The notes under the pieces were generated by a model. It was given only the letters and a program-made list of their open reading frames with translations, searched no databases and was not told the DNA's origin. The translations under genes were made by a program, and so were the position numbers. This document shows, in pieces, positions 38,775 to 47,398 of a stretch of DNA of 64,000 bases. Positions within the stretch are counted from its first letter, which is position 1; each line of letters begins with the position of its first letter. The DNA comes from an uncultured Alphaproteobacteria bacterium (GTDB lineage: Bacteria; Pseudomonadota; Alphaproteobacteria; HIMB59), in NCBI GenBank assembly GCA_902518505.1, contig CABYGG010000002.1:124001-188000 (forward strand). The letters are read 5' to 3'.

Positions 38775-40240
38775 TAAATATCTGTTCTACGAGTATTGAT
38801 TATAGATAAGTCAAGATACATATATATCTCTCTCAAAATATTAAAAAATGCTGGTTTAACAGTATTTCCAGCAGTCATATATTTTCCATACTTTTCTTTA
38901 GGGTTTTGCATAAATGTTAAATTTAAATATTTAGGATTATTGTATGGGAAAAAGCTTATGTAAGTAACATTTTGAATTTTTTTACCATTAGAAATATTTT
39001 GATCAGCTGTGCCTGTTTTTCCAGCAACTAAAAAGTCTCTATAAAGATCATCGTCTGTTTCATTAGCATAAAATAGAAGTTTGTTTAATGTGCTAGAAAT
39101 TTGATTATATTGATTTTTATTATTCTTATTTTTTTTTTCAAAAGTAGCTTGAAAATTATTTCTACCGGTTATTATTTTTCCATAAGCATTTATTAATTGT
39201 ATTGGTGTTACAGATAAACCATAACCAAAAGGAATATTATCACAGTAACTTCCCCTAAAATTGTTTACTGTTGGCTCAACAGATATTAAACCAAATCCAA
39301 TGCTTGCAGATTGTAAAAGGCCTATTCGATCTAAATCAAATTTAAATTCATTTTGACAGTCTAAATTTCTACTTATTAAAATTGCTCCCCTATTTGATGA
39401 TTTTTTCAATATATCTTTTACTTGCATTGGTATTTTACTATTTCCTGGGAAGTCGTTTATTATTTTATCTCCAATGTATACAGGTTGATCTACATCAAAG
39501 TATTCATGCAATTCAATTTTTTGATTTTTAATAGCAGAATAAATAGTAAATGTTTTAAAGACAGATCCAAAATCATATTTTAAGTCCTTCAAGGGCAATA
39601 GTGATTGATCGAATCTATTTGAGTTCCTGTTATCTAAAAAAACATTGCTAACAATTTCTTCAGAATTTAGGTCAATTAAAATATTCATGGCATAGTCTGG
39701 GCTTAAATTATTTGTGTCATTAGATAAGGAGTCATGTATTTTTTTTTGTATCTGAATATCTAACGATAGTTCAATATCATTACTATTTTTGTCTATATAT
39801 TTTTCAATTAAAGATACCCCCTTATGCTCAATATTTGTATGACCAATCATATTATTAGTTATCGAACTGTATGGGTATCTTCTTGTGAGAATTTTTTCAA
39901 ACTTAATATAAGGATCACCCTCATAAATTAATTCTAAAATATCATTTAGAGGCACATCTCTTTTTAAATATTCCACTTTATTTTTTATATTTTTAATTGA
40001 AAAGTTGTAACTGGAGTATGCTAATGTTTTTTTATTAAAATCGTAAATTGTGGGTAATATTTTTAGAGTCGTATCTCTTGAACTAAATTGCGAATTATTG
40101 GTTTCATTATCTAAACTTAAAATAACTAATCGAATAAAAATAGAAATAAAAAGAAATAAAATAGTTAAAATGAAGAAATTATAATAATTTTTTGTTTTAG
40201 ATAGTAATTTATAGTCTGTCTCATTACTCAGGTTGAACAT
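38774..40240 (-). CDS. ftsI: FtsI / penicillin-binding protein 3, short form
   Basis: Septal transpeptidase that cross-links peptidoglycan with FtsW. The protein has 488 residues, about 100 shorter than E. coli FtsI. One N-terminal transmembrane helix (about 21-41) is followed by a reduced pedestal region and the transpeptidase domain. The active-site motifs are complete: Ser226-Val-Phe-Lys229, Ser281-Ser-Asn283 and Lys408-Thr-Gly410. The RGxIxDRNG block near the start of most class B PBPs is degenerate (LPTIYDFNKKTLA). It overlaps ftsL by 17 bases and murE by one. Confidence 0.92.
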   Translation of the reverse strand: MFNLSNETDYKLLSKTKNYYNFFILTILFLFISIFIRLVILSLDNETNNSQFSSRDTTLKILPTIYDFNKKTLAYSSYNFSIKNIKNKVEYLKRDVPLNDILELIYEGDPYIKFEKILTRRYPYSSITNNMIGHTNIEHKGVSLIEKYIDKNSNDIELSLDIQIQKKIHDSLSNDTNNLSPDYAMNILIDLNSEEIVSNVFLDNRNSNRFDQSLLPLKDLKYDFGSVFKTFTIYSAIKNQKIELHEYFDVDQPVYIGDKIINDFPGNSKIPMQVKDILKKSSNRGAILISRNLDCQNEFKFDLDRIGLLQSASIGFGLISVEPTVNNFRGSYCDNIPFGYGLSVTPIQLINAYGKIITGRNNFQATFEKKNKNNKNQYNQISSTLNKLLFYANETDDDLYRDFLVAGKTGTADQNISNGKKIQNVTYISFFPYNNPKYLNLTFMQNPKEKYGKYMTAGNTVKPAFFNILREIYMYLDLSIINTRRTDI

Positions 40241-40520
40241 AATTGACCTTTATTATAGTAAAGTCATCAAACTCATTTCTATTAAATTTAATGATTTTAT
40301 TATTTTCAATAAACTCTAAATTATTATTAACATTTATTTTTAGTTTGTTTATTTGTTTAGTGAGAAGTATTTCTTTATTAATTAGGATTTGAAGTTCATT
40401 GTTATAATTTTTTTTTAAGTGCAACAAATCATTTTCCATTATTTTTATTTGATTTTTAAAACTTAAAAACAAAATAATAAAAATGAATATCAAAAAGAAT
40501 TTAGAGATATGATTAATCAA
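40224..40520 (-). CDS. ftsL: FtsL-like divisome protein
   Basis: A 98-residue bitopic membrane protein: a hydrophobic segment at residues about 6-22 (SKFFLIFIFIILFLSF) followed by a heptad-rich periplasmic stretch (about 25-70). Sequence similarity cannot prove FtsL because that family diverges quickly, but size, topology and position between rsmH and ftsI are exactly those of ftsL. It overlaps rsmH by four bases and ftsI by 17. Confidence 0.75.
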   Translation of the reverse strand: MINHISKFFLIFIFIILFLSFKNQIKIMENDLLHLKKNYNNELQILINKEILLTKQINKLKINVNNNLEFIENNKIIKFNRNEFDDFTIIKVNYVQPE

Positions 40521-41419
40521 TTCATAAATCTCCCAACTCTTAATTTTGCAGATCTAGATCGATTATTTTTAATAATTTCAGGTTTTGATGCGGTTAAAGG
40601 TTTTTTTGTTAAAATTTCAAAACCCCAATTTTCATCATTATAATATTTATTGTTTTTGTTTACTCTATTATTTTTAAAGAAGTTTTTGACTATTCTGTCT
40701 TCTAAGCTGTGAAAAGAAATTATAGCTAAATGTCCATCTATTTGTATGTATTTATGAACCTTTTTTAAGAATAATATAAGATTTTCTAATTCATTATTAG
40801 TTTCAATCCTTAAAGCTTGAAATGCTTGAGTTGCAAAATGTATTTTTTTTGATCTAAAATTAACTCCACTGTTTCTCAAAATTTCAATAAATTCAAAGTT
40901 AGTTTTTATCTTTTTAACTGATCTTTGTTGAACAATATATTTTGATAACTTTTCAGACTGATTAATTTCACCATATGAATGAAAAACTCTATGGAGATCT
41001 TCTTCATCATAATAATTCAATATTTTAAATGCATCTAAATCACTACAAAGATAGTTCATGTTCAAATCAGAATTTACTTTAAATGATAAGCCAATATTAT
41101 CGTTATCCAATTGATTGGATGAAAATCCAAGATCCAATAAAATAAAATTAAATTTTTTAAATTTTAAACTTAATAAGTCAATATCTTTAAAATTTGATTT
41201 ATGAAAAAATATATTAGGAAAACTTTTTTTTAACCTTTTTGCTATCATTAAAGAATTATTATCTTGATCAATAGCAGTAACAAAATGACCTCTTTCTAAA
41301 AACATTTTAGAATGTCCGCCACCTCCAAATGTACAATCTAAAATTGATAAGTTTTTTTTTCCATCAATGAATGATAAAATTTCATTTGTCATTATAGGTA
41401 TGTGATTGTCTAATATCAT
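40517..41419 (-). CDS. rsmH: 16S rRNA m4C1402 methyltransferase RsmH (MraW)
   Basis: Methylates N4 of C1402 in the decoding centre of 16S rRNA. The protein has 300 residues. The N-terminal HIPIMTNEILSFI and the SAM-binding DCTFGGGGHSKMFLERG are typical, as are the FATQAFQALRIETNNEL block and AIISFHSLEDRIVKNFF. It sits between mraZ and ftsL, with four-base overlaps on both sides. Confidence 0.95.
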   Translation of the reverse strand: MILDNHIPIMTNEILSFIDGKKNLSILDCTFGGGGHSKMFLERGHFVTAIDQDNNSLMIAKRLKKSFPNIFFHKSNFKDIDLLSLKFKKFNFILLDLGFSSNQLDNDNIGLSFKVNSDLNMNYLCSDLDAFKILNYYDEEDLHRVFHSYGEINQSEKLSKYIVQQRSVKKIKTNFEFIEILRNSGVNFRSKKIHFATQAFQALRIETNNELENLILFLKKVHKYIQIDGHLAIISFHSLEDRIVKNFFKNNRVNKNNKYYNDENWGFEILTKKPLTASKPEIIKNNRSRSAKLRVGRFMN

Positions 41420-41832
41420 TTGAATTTTGCTCTAGAAATTTTTTTATGATTTTCTCCTAATTTTTTTTCCCAAATTTCAAAGTGATTTCCTTTACCTATG
41501 TATAAAATGTCTTTAGATAATTTTGAAAATTTTTGAAGATGTTCTTTTACTATAAATCTTCCCTCTTTATCGATTGTTATTTCTTCTAAGTCAGAAAGTA
41601 TTGCGGTTTTAAAATGATCATTTTTTTTTGAAAAAAAATCTTTTTCATCAAAATTTTTAAATAATGAATTAATTTTGGAAGATAAATGTATTTCAAGACA
41701 TTCATATTTCAAACTTTTAAATATAAACGTTTTTTCTTTTGAACTTTTTATTATCGATCTAAAAGGAGATGGGATAGAAACCCTATTTTTTGAGTCAATA
41801 ATGCCATAAAAAGAAGATAAAAAAATTAACAT
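41416..41832 (-). CDS. mraZ: transcriptional regulator MraZ
   Basis: DNA-binding protein of the SpoVT-AbrB fold that represses the division and wall cluster in E. coli. The protein has 138 residues with two copies of the MraZ repeat: one near the N-terminus (GIIDSKNRVSIPSPFRSII) and a second after residue 75 (LEEITIDKEGRFIVKEHL). It is the first gene of the mraZ-ftsW operon. Three spaced TGGGA-type boxes lie across its promoter and start codon, so autoregulation is likely. Confidence 0.93.
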   Translation of the reverse strand: MLIFLSSFYGIIDSKNRVSIPSPFRSIIKSSKEKTFIFKSLKYECLEIHLSSKINSLFKNFDEKDFFSKKNDHFKTAILSDLEEITIDKEGRFIVKEHLQKFSKLSKDILYIGKGNHFEIWEKKLGENHKKISRAKFK

Positions 41833-41874
41833 GGTATTTTATGGGATTATATGGGATTTTTAAAAAATAGTAAA
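41832..41874 (-). promoter_or_regulatory. mraZ promoter with three MraZ boxes
   Basis: On the plus strand TGGTA (41832-41836), TGGGA (41842-41846) and TGGGA (41852-41856) repeat with exactly ten-base spacing, the TGGGN-N5 pattern known for MraZ operators. On the minus strand a perfect -10 TATAAT (41846-41851) lies between the two full boxes and TTTACT (41869-41874) lies 17 bases upstream. The transcript would start about seven bases before the ATG. MraZ bound here would cover the -10 element. Confidence 0.65.
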
Positions 41875-41881
41875 TAGCAAT

Positions 41882-42207
41882 GGGTAGCTATAAGCTGAGT
41901 TCTGTATTAATGAAAATTGCAGTCATTTATCTAGATTAACTATTACTAATTAACTCTAGCGATCAACCCAGGCCAACTGTAGAAAAAGTTTTAGCCTCTA
42001 TTTGATCTTACTCGTGATAGGGTTTGCATGTTGCGATATTTTTTAAATATCCGGTAAGCTCTTACCTCACCATTTCACCCTTACCTAACGGCGGTTTATT
42101 TCTGTTGCACTTTCCCTAAGGTTACCCTCGACGGATGTTATCCGTTACCACTTTCTACGTGAGCTCAGACTTTCCTCTTTGATAAACAAAGCGACTGCAC
42201 ACTACCC
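41882..42207 (-). ncRNA. rnpB: RNase P RNA (bacterial type A)
   Basis: Catalytic RNA of RNase P, which cuts the 5' leaders of tRNA precursors. On the minus strand the transcript opens GGGTAGTGTGCAGTCGC and contains the conserved GAGGAAAGTCTGAGCTC block (P4 and J3/4), GGTAAGGGTGAAATGGTG, and the 3' ACAGAACTCAGCTTATAGC that pairs back to form P4, ending in GCTACCC, which pairs with the 5' GGGTAGT (P1). Length is about 326 bases, slightly short for type A. It lies 19 bases after ampD and about 50 before mraZ, so its promoter must lie in the end of ampD; a TATTAT is present just upstream. Confidence 0.95.
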
Positions 42208-42226
42208 ATGTTTATAATACATAAAA

Positions 42227-42871
42227 TTAACAAAATAATAAATTATAAAAGTCTTTTAAGAATTTTTTGGATTGAGAAGATGTTATTATTTTATAGTTTA
42301 ATGATCTTTTAACTGCACGAATACAGGATTTTTTATATTTTTTTACATAGTATTTGTGAAAACCATATAAAATTAATAGTTCGTAGAGACTGTATTTTTT
42401 CTCTGACTCTTTATTAAATTTGAATCTATTAATTCCAATTTTTTTTATAAAAAATTTTTCCCCGGGATCTTGTTTTCTATTTGGGGCAATATCAGAATGA
42501 AAAATAATATTTTCATCTAAAATATTAAAATTTTTCTTTATAAAGTTAATTAGTCTTTTCAAAGATAAATATTGAATATTCGTAAAATTTGAATACCCAA
42601 ATTCATGACCTTTATTTTCAAGTTCAATTCCAATTGAATAATCATTAATGTTATTATTTTTTTTCCATTTGGATTTTCCACTATGCCACGCTTTATAGCT
42701 AGGGCACAGTAAATTGAATATTGTACCATCCCTTGAAATCAAGTAATGAGCGCTTACAAAGGATTTTTCACTCAACAATTTTTGGTATGCTAAAGTAAGA
42801 CTTTTCATACCAGTGTAATGAATCACTACATATTTGACTATTTTATTTTTTTTTCTAGAGCTATAATTCAT
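42227..42871 (-). CDS. ampD: N-acetylmuramoyl-L-alanine amidase, AmpD type
   Basis: Zinc amidase of the Amidase_2 family, which splits the peptide from 1,6-anhydro-MurNAc in wall recycling or from wall glycans. The protein has 214 residues. Zinc ligands are His18 (VIHYT), His125 (FHSD) and Asp135 (QDPGEKF), with Glu83 in GIELEN as the catalytic-side acid. There is no signal peptide, so a cytoplasmic AmpD role is likely. The C-terminal 70 residues are lysine-rich and poorly conserved. Its start codon is two bases from the divergent bamD start. Confidence 0.86.
   Translation of the reverse strand: MNYSSRKKNKIVKYVVIHYTGMKSLTLAYQKLLSEKSFVSAHYLISRDGTIFNLLCPSYKAWHSGKSKWKKNNNINDYSIGIELENKGHEFGYSNFTNIQYLSLKRLINFIKKNFNILDENIIFHSDIAPNRKQDPGEKFFIKKIGINRFKFNKESEKKYSLYELLILYGFHKYYVKKYKKSCIRAVKRSLNYKIITSSQSKKFLKDFYNLLFC
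42862..42867 (+). promoter_or_regulatory. candidate -10 element (TATAAT) of bamD
   Basis: A perfect TATAAT on the plus strand is six bases from the bamD GTG, so transcription would start at or next to the start codon, giving a leaderless message. The element lies inside the first codons of the divergent ampD. A TTGACT at 42834-42839 is too far (22 bases) for a standard -35. Confidence 0.4.
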
Positions 42872-42873
42872 TC

Positions 42874-43746
42874 GTGAAAAAGCAGATTCTTATATTAGTT
42901 TCAGTATTTTTAGTTTCATGTTCCTCATATGATAAAGATGAAAATAAAAATGATCAAAGTCTTTATGAAAATAATACCCTTAAAGATTATGAATTATTTA
43001 ATTTAGCAAAACAGCGTATTGATGACGGACTGCTAGATTTAGCTTTAGTTGAGTTAGACAAAATAGAAGTTCTATATCCAAGCAGCTTATATGCAAAAAA
43101 GAGTATTCTTTTAAACGCTTATATAAACTTTTTACAAAAAGATTACGAAAAGACAAGAGTACTTGCTGAAATGTACAAAAACTATTATCCAGGTAGCAAA
43201 GATATAGTTTACGCGAATTATCTAGAGGCAATGTCATATTATGTAGTAATGAAAAAAACTGACTATTCACAATATAATTCTGAAATAGCGTTAGAAAAAT
43301 TTAATTTTATTTTAAATGCTTATCCAAATAGTAAGTATGAAATAGATATTATTACAAAGATAAAATTAATTAATGATAATTTGGCTGCAAATAAATTAAA
43401 AATTGCAAAATATTATTTTGAAAGAAAAAATAATGATGGTTCGTTACTATATCTTAATGATATATTTGATAATCATAGTACAAGTATTTCAGTGGAAGAA
43501 ACATTATTTCTATTGAGTAAAATATATTACCTAATCGATGAATATGAATTAGCAAAAAAATATGCTTCGATCTTAGCATATAATTTTCCAAATAGTGAGT
43601 GGTATAAGAAATCATATAAAATCATAAATGGCTTGGACGAAATAAAAGATGATGAAAAATGGTTTGAAAAATTCAATCCAATCAGAATAATTAATAAAGA
43701 AAGAGAAATAGATACTAATAATATTTCAATTCAAGCTATAGAGTAA
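42874..43746 (+). CDS. bamD: outer membrane assembly lipoprotein BamD
   Basis: Essential lipoprotein of the BAM complex that inserts beta-barrel proteins in the outer membrane. The protein has 290 residues and starts with GTG. The signal peptide (residues 1-15) ends in the lipobox LVSC, so the mature protein begins at Cys16. Tetratricopeptide-like repeats follow; blocks such as LALVELDKIEVLYPSSLYAKK and ILNAYPNSKYEID match BamD (YfiO/ComL). bamD-recN-ligA is the usual order at the end of the alphaproteobacterial division cluster, but lpxC, which normally precedes bamD, is missing. Confidence 0.9.
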   Translation: MKKQILILVSVFLVSCSSYDKDENKNDQSLYENNTLKDYELFNLAKQRIDDGLLDLALVELDKIEVLYPSSLYAKKSILLNAYINFLQKDYEKTRVLAEMYKNYYPGSKDIVYANYLEAMSYYVVMKKTDYSQYNSEIALEKFNFILNAYPNSKYEIDIITKIKLINDNLAANKLKIAKYYFERKNNDGSLLYLNDIFDNHSTSISVEETLFLLSKIYYLIDEYELAKKYASILAYNFPNSEWYKKSYKIINGLDEIKDDEKWFEKFNPIRIINKEREIDTNNISIQAIE

Positions 43747-43751
43747 CATTA

Positions 43752-45398
43752 ATGTTAGTTTCGTTAGAAATTAAAAATTTTCTTTTAATAAAAAAAATAT
43801 CTATCAATTTTATTAATGGTTTCAATGCATTTACAGGTGAGACAGGTGCAGGGAAATCCATTATAATTGAAGGTCTAAAATTAGCTCTAGGTGGAAAAAA
43901 TCAAAGTAGTCTTAATTTAAAAGATGGTGAAATGTCATCTATAAAAGCAGTTTTTGAAATCAATAATTTAATTAAAAAAAACCTGGATAAGCACAATATT
44001 AATGTTGAGGATGATTATTTAATATTAGAAAGACAGATAAACTCAAGTCAAAAATCAAAATTATTAGTAAACGGTGAAATAAAACCTTTAAATATCATAA
44101 AAGGGATTTTAAATAATGTAATTGAATTTCAAGAAAATTTTGAACAACAAGAACTTTTTGATAATAAATATTTTCTAAGGTTTATAGACAATATTGGTAA
44201 AATTGAAGTGAATGATTTAAATTCTAAATTTGAAAAATTTAAAAAATCCAAGAGTATTTATTTAGCTCATTTAAATAGTGAAAAAAATATAAAAGAAAAA
44301 CTAGAAATATTAAAAATCAGAAATAATAAAATTAAAATCTTAAATCCAACTGAAAACGAATACGAAGAACTATTAAACAAAAGGAACTTGAATAAAAATA
44401 TTAAAAAATATAGTGAAATATCTAACGAAATTAAAAACTTGATTTCAAATTTTAATTCAAATGATCACTTAGGTTTAATAGAAAAAAATTTAAATAAATT
44501 AAATGATATAAATGAAGAGTACTCTGATATTTCTCAAAAATTTTCTTCATCAATTTTAGATATTAATGAATTAATTAATGAATTAGAAAATAAATTTAAT
44601 TCTGAGGATTATGTTGAAATTGATTTTGATGAAATTGATGAAAAGATTTATCAATATCAACAACTATCAAAATTCTTTGAAGTAGAACCAAAGAGTTTAT
44701 TTTCAATTAAAGATGAAATATTAAATGAAATAAACACCCTTGAAAATTTTGACAGAGAGAAAAAAACACTTTTTGATAATTATGCTAATGCTCTTAATAA
44801 TTTCAAAAATGAAGCTTTAAAAGTTTCAAATTTAAGAAAGAAAGAGTCAAAAAAAATATCTGAAAATATTAATAAACAACTTCCAATTGTAAATATTGAA
44901 CAAGGTGAACTTATATTTAAGTTTTCAGAGAAAGATGAAAAAGATTATAACTCCCAAGGATATGATGAACTAGACGTCTTATTTAGAACAAATAAAAATT
45001 CTGAATTTAATACAATAAAAAAAGTAGCGTCTGGAGGTGAGTTGTCACGATTACTTCTAATTATTAAATCATTGTCAGCTAATAATGATAACAATTTAAC
45101 CCTTATTTTTGATGAAGTAGACAGTGGTTTGAGTGGGCAAATTGCATCTAATGTCTCTGAAAAGATAAATAATATTTCAAAAAAAAATCAAGTTATAGCT
45201 ATAACACATTCACCTCAAGTAGCTTCAAAGGCTCACAAACATTGGAAAATTGAGAAAATTATAAAAGATGATGAAATGACTAGTCAAATTATTGAGTTAA
45301 ATGATAAATCAAGAATTGATGAAATAGCAAGTTTAATAAGTGGAACTAAGATTACCGAGACTACTAGAAAAGTTGCCTCAGATTTACTTCAAAATTAA
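43752..45398 (+). CDS. recN: DNA repair protein RecN
   Basis: SMC-like ATPase acting in recombinational repair of double-strand breaks. The protein has 548 residues. Walker A GETGAGKSIIIEGL is near residue 30, a long coiled-coil centre occupies about residues 150-370, and the ABC signature SGGELSRLLLIIKSL and Walker B LIFDEVDSGLSG are near residues 430-465. It is five bases from bamD and five from ligA, so the three form an operon. Confidence 0.95.
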   Translation: MLVSLEIKNFLLIKKISINFINGFNAFTGETGAGKSIIIEGLKLALGGKNQSSLNLKDGEMSSIKAVFEINNLIKKNLDKHNINVEDDYLILERQINSSQKSKLLVNGEIKPLNIIKGILNNVIEFQENFEQQELFDNKYFLRFIDNIGKIEVNDLNSKFEKFKKSKSIYLAHLNSEKNIKEKLEILKIRNNKIKILNPTENEYEELLNKRNLNKNIKKYSEISNEIKNLISNFNSNDHLGLIEKNLNKLNDINEEYSDISQKFSSSILDINELINELENKFNSEDYVEIDFDEIDEKIYQYQQLSKFFEVEPKSLFSIKDEILNEINTLENFDREKKTLFDNYANALNNFKNEALKVSNLRKKESKKISENINKQLPIVNIEQGELIFKFSEKDEKDYNSQGYDELDVLFRTNKNSEFNTIKKVASGGELSRLLLIIKSLSANNDNNLTLIFDEVDSGLSGQIASNVSEKINNISKKNQVIAITHSPQVASKAHKHWKIEKIIKDDEMTSQIIELNDKSRIDEIASLISGTKITETTRKVASDLLQN

Positions 45399-45403
45399 AA
45401 AAA

Positions 45404-47398
45404 ATGAAAACAAAAGATAGCCTTATTAAATTAAGAGATAAGTTAAAAAGATATAATAGACAATATTACAACTCAAATCCTACAATTAATGACTCACAAT
45501 ATGACGATCTAAAGAGAGAGTATGATTATTTACTATCAAAAAACCCTGAATTAAAAAAATTTGACAATTTAGGCATTGGTGCAACTCCTTCATCAAAATT
45601 TGAAAAATTTAAACACTATGAACCAATGTTATCACTTTCAAATAGTTTTAATCTAAGTGACTCAAAGGATTTTTTTGATAAAGCTAGTAATTATTTAAAA
45701 AAACAAAATTCAAATTATATATTTAATGTGGATTGTAAAATTGATGGGGTTTCTTTATCACTTGTATATAAAGATAATAAGTTATTTAAAGCCATAACTA
45801 GGGGAGATGGTATAATAGGAGAAGATATAACACAAAATGTGACAGGTATTAAAGGGATACCCATTATTTTAAAAAATTGTAAATCTAAGCTTATAGAAAT
45901 AAGAGGAGAGGTTTTTTTTAAAAGAAAAGATTTTGAAAAATTAAATAAACAATTTGAAAAAAAAAATCAATTTTCAAATCCAAGAAACGCCGCCTCAGGA
46001 TCTCTTCGTCAAATTAATAGTAAAATCACTAAAGACAGACCTTTAAGATTCATACCACATGGATATGGTAAATTTTCTAATGAAGAAGAATTTTTTAACT
46101 TTGAAGATTTTTTAAGTTTTTGCAAAAATAATAATTTTAATAAAACTGGTTATGCTAAAAAATACAGTAGTTTAGAAGATATATACAATTACATCTCGGA
46201 AATTGAGAAAAAAAGAACCTCAATAGATTTTGATATAGATGGGATGGTAATCAAGATTAGTGATTTAAATTTACAAAGAATGTTAGGTAACACTAATAAG
46301 TTCCCCAGATGGGCAATAGCAGCTAAATTTAGTTCTGAGGAAGCGCTGACACAAGTTGAAAAAATAGAGCTTCAAATTGGAAGAACTGGGGCAATCACAC
46401 CTGTTGCAAGATTAAAGCCAATCAACATTGGAGGTGTGATTGTATCAAATGCAACTCTTCATAATTTTGATGAAGTTATTAGAAAAGATATAAGAATTTA
46501 TGATTATGTTTGGGTTAAGAGAGCTGGTGATGTAATCCCATATATTTCAAAAGTAGATTTAAATAAAAGGAAAAAAACTAATAAAAAATTTGATGTACCA
46601 AATAAATGTTTATGTGGATCAAAAATTATAAAGATTGATGGTGAAGCGGTTCAAAGGTGTAGTGCTGAAAAAAATGCATGCAAATATCAAAAATTAGAAG
46701 ATTTAAAGCACTTTGTATCCAAAAAAGCTATGAATATAGATGGCCTTGGAGAAAAATTAATTGAAAAATTTATTAGTCTTAAATTAATATCAAACAAATT
46801 TGATATTTATAGATTAGAAAATCATAAAGATAAGATAATTAAGCTTGAGGGATTTGGTGAAAAGTCTTTTTTTAATCTCATTGACTCAATAAACAAATCC
46901 AAGATTACCTCTTTATCAAGATATTTATACTCTCTTGGTCTTAGGTATTTGGGTGAAAATAATTCTGAGCTTATATCTTTATATTTTAAAAATAAAACTA
47001 GATTTAAAAACTTTATTCTATCAAAAAAACTGAGAGAGCAACTCGAAAATATTGATGGATTAGGAGAAAAAGCTATAAATTCTTTTATTACTTATTTTTC
47101 TAATAAAAGCAGTCTTGAGGAGTCATTTGCGATACTTGACATAATTCAAATTGAGGAAATTGAGGAAAATGAAACCAGTCTTAATAAGAGTATATTATTT
47201 ACTGGTACACTTCAAAAGATGTCAAGAGATAGAGCAAAAGAACTAGCAAAAAAAAAGGGATATAAAATTGCTTCAAACGTTTCGAAAAATTTAGATATTC
47301 TGGTATTTGGAGAAAAATCTGGTTCTAAATTAAAAAAAGCAAAAGAATTAAAAATTAATATTTTAAATGAAAAAGACTTTTTAAATCTTATTAATTAA
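45404..47398 (+). CDS. ligA: NAD-dependent DNA ligase
   Basis: Seals nicks in DNA using NAD. The protein has 664 residues, the usual length. The adenylation motif KIDG is at residues 112-115 (Lys112 receives AMP), followed by the OB fold, a four-cysteine zinc finger (CLCG, then RCSAEKNAC), helix-hairpin-helix repeats with DGLGEK motifs, and a C-terminal BRCT domain (from about residue 590, LFTGTLQKMSRDRAKEL). Its 3' end overlaps the convergent aminopeptidase gene by 18 bases, the longest such overlap in the window. Confidence 0.96.
   Translation: MKTKDSLIKLRDKLKRYNRQYYNSNPTINDSQYDDLKREYDYLLSKNPELKKFDNLGIGATPSSKFEKFKHYEPMLSLSNSFNLSDSKDFFDKASNYLKKQNSNYIFNVDCKIDGVSLSLVYKDNKLFKAITRGDGIIGEDITQNVTGIKGIPIILKNCKSKLIEIRGEVFFKRKDFEKLNKQFEKKNQFSNPRNAASGSLRQINSKITKDRPLRFIPHGYGKFSNEEEFFNFEDFLSFCKNNNFNKTGYAKKYSSLEDIYNYISEIEKKRTSIDFDIDGMVIKISDLNLQRMLGNTNKFPRWAIAAKFSSEEALTQVEKIELQIGRTGAITPVARLKPINIGGVIVSNATLHNFDEVIRKDIRIYDYVWVKRAGDVIPYISKVDLNKRKKTNKKFDVPNKCLCGSKIIKIDGEAVQRCSAEKNACKYQKLEDLKHFVSKKAMNIDGLGEKLIEKFISLKLISNKFDIYRLENHKDKIIKLEGFGEKSFFNLIDSINKSKITSLSRYLYSLGLRYLGENNSELISLYFKNKTRFKNFILSKKLREQLENIDGLGEKAINSFITYFSNKSSLEESFAILDIIQIEEIEENETSLNKSILFTGTLQKMSRDRAKELAKKKGYKIASNVSKNLDILVFGEKSGSKLKKAKELKINILNEKDFLNLIN

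Noticed and set aside
36100-38800. Very AT-rich murF-murE region as a transferred segment
   Set aside because: Lys, Asn and Ile rich composition is shared with ftsL, recN, dnaG and others; the motifs are native and operon overlaps are tight.
41881-42210. rnpB region read as a tmRNA or SRP RNA
   Set aside because: The GAGGAAAGTCTGAGCTC and P4 3' strand identify RNase P RNA unambiguously; there is no tRNA-like end or tag frame.
42998-43270. A 90-residue minus-strand frame opposite bamD
   Set aside because: Antisense to the tetratricopeptide region of bamD, with no recognisable motif.
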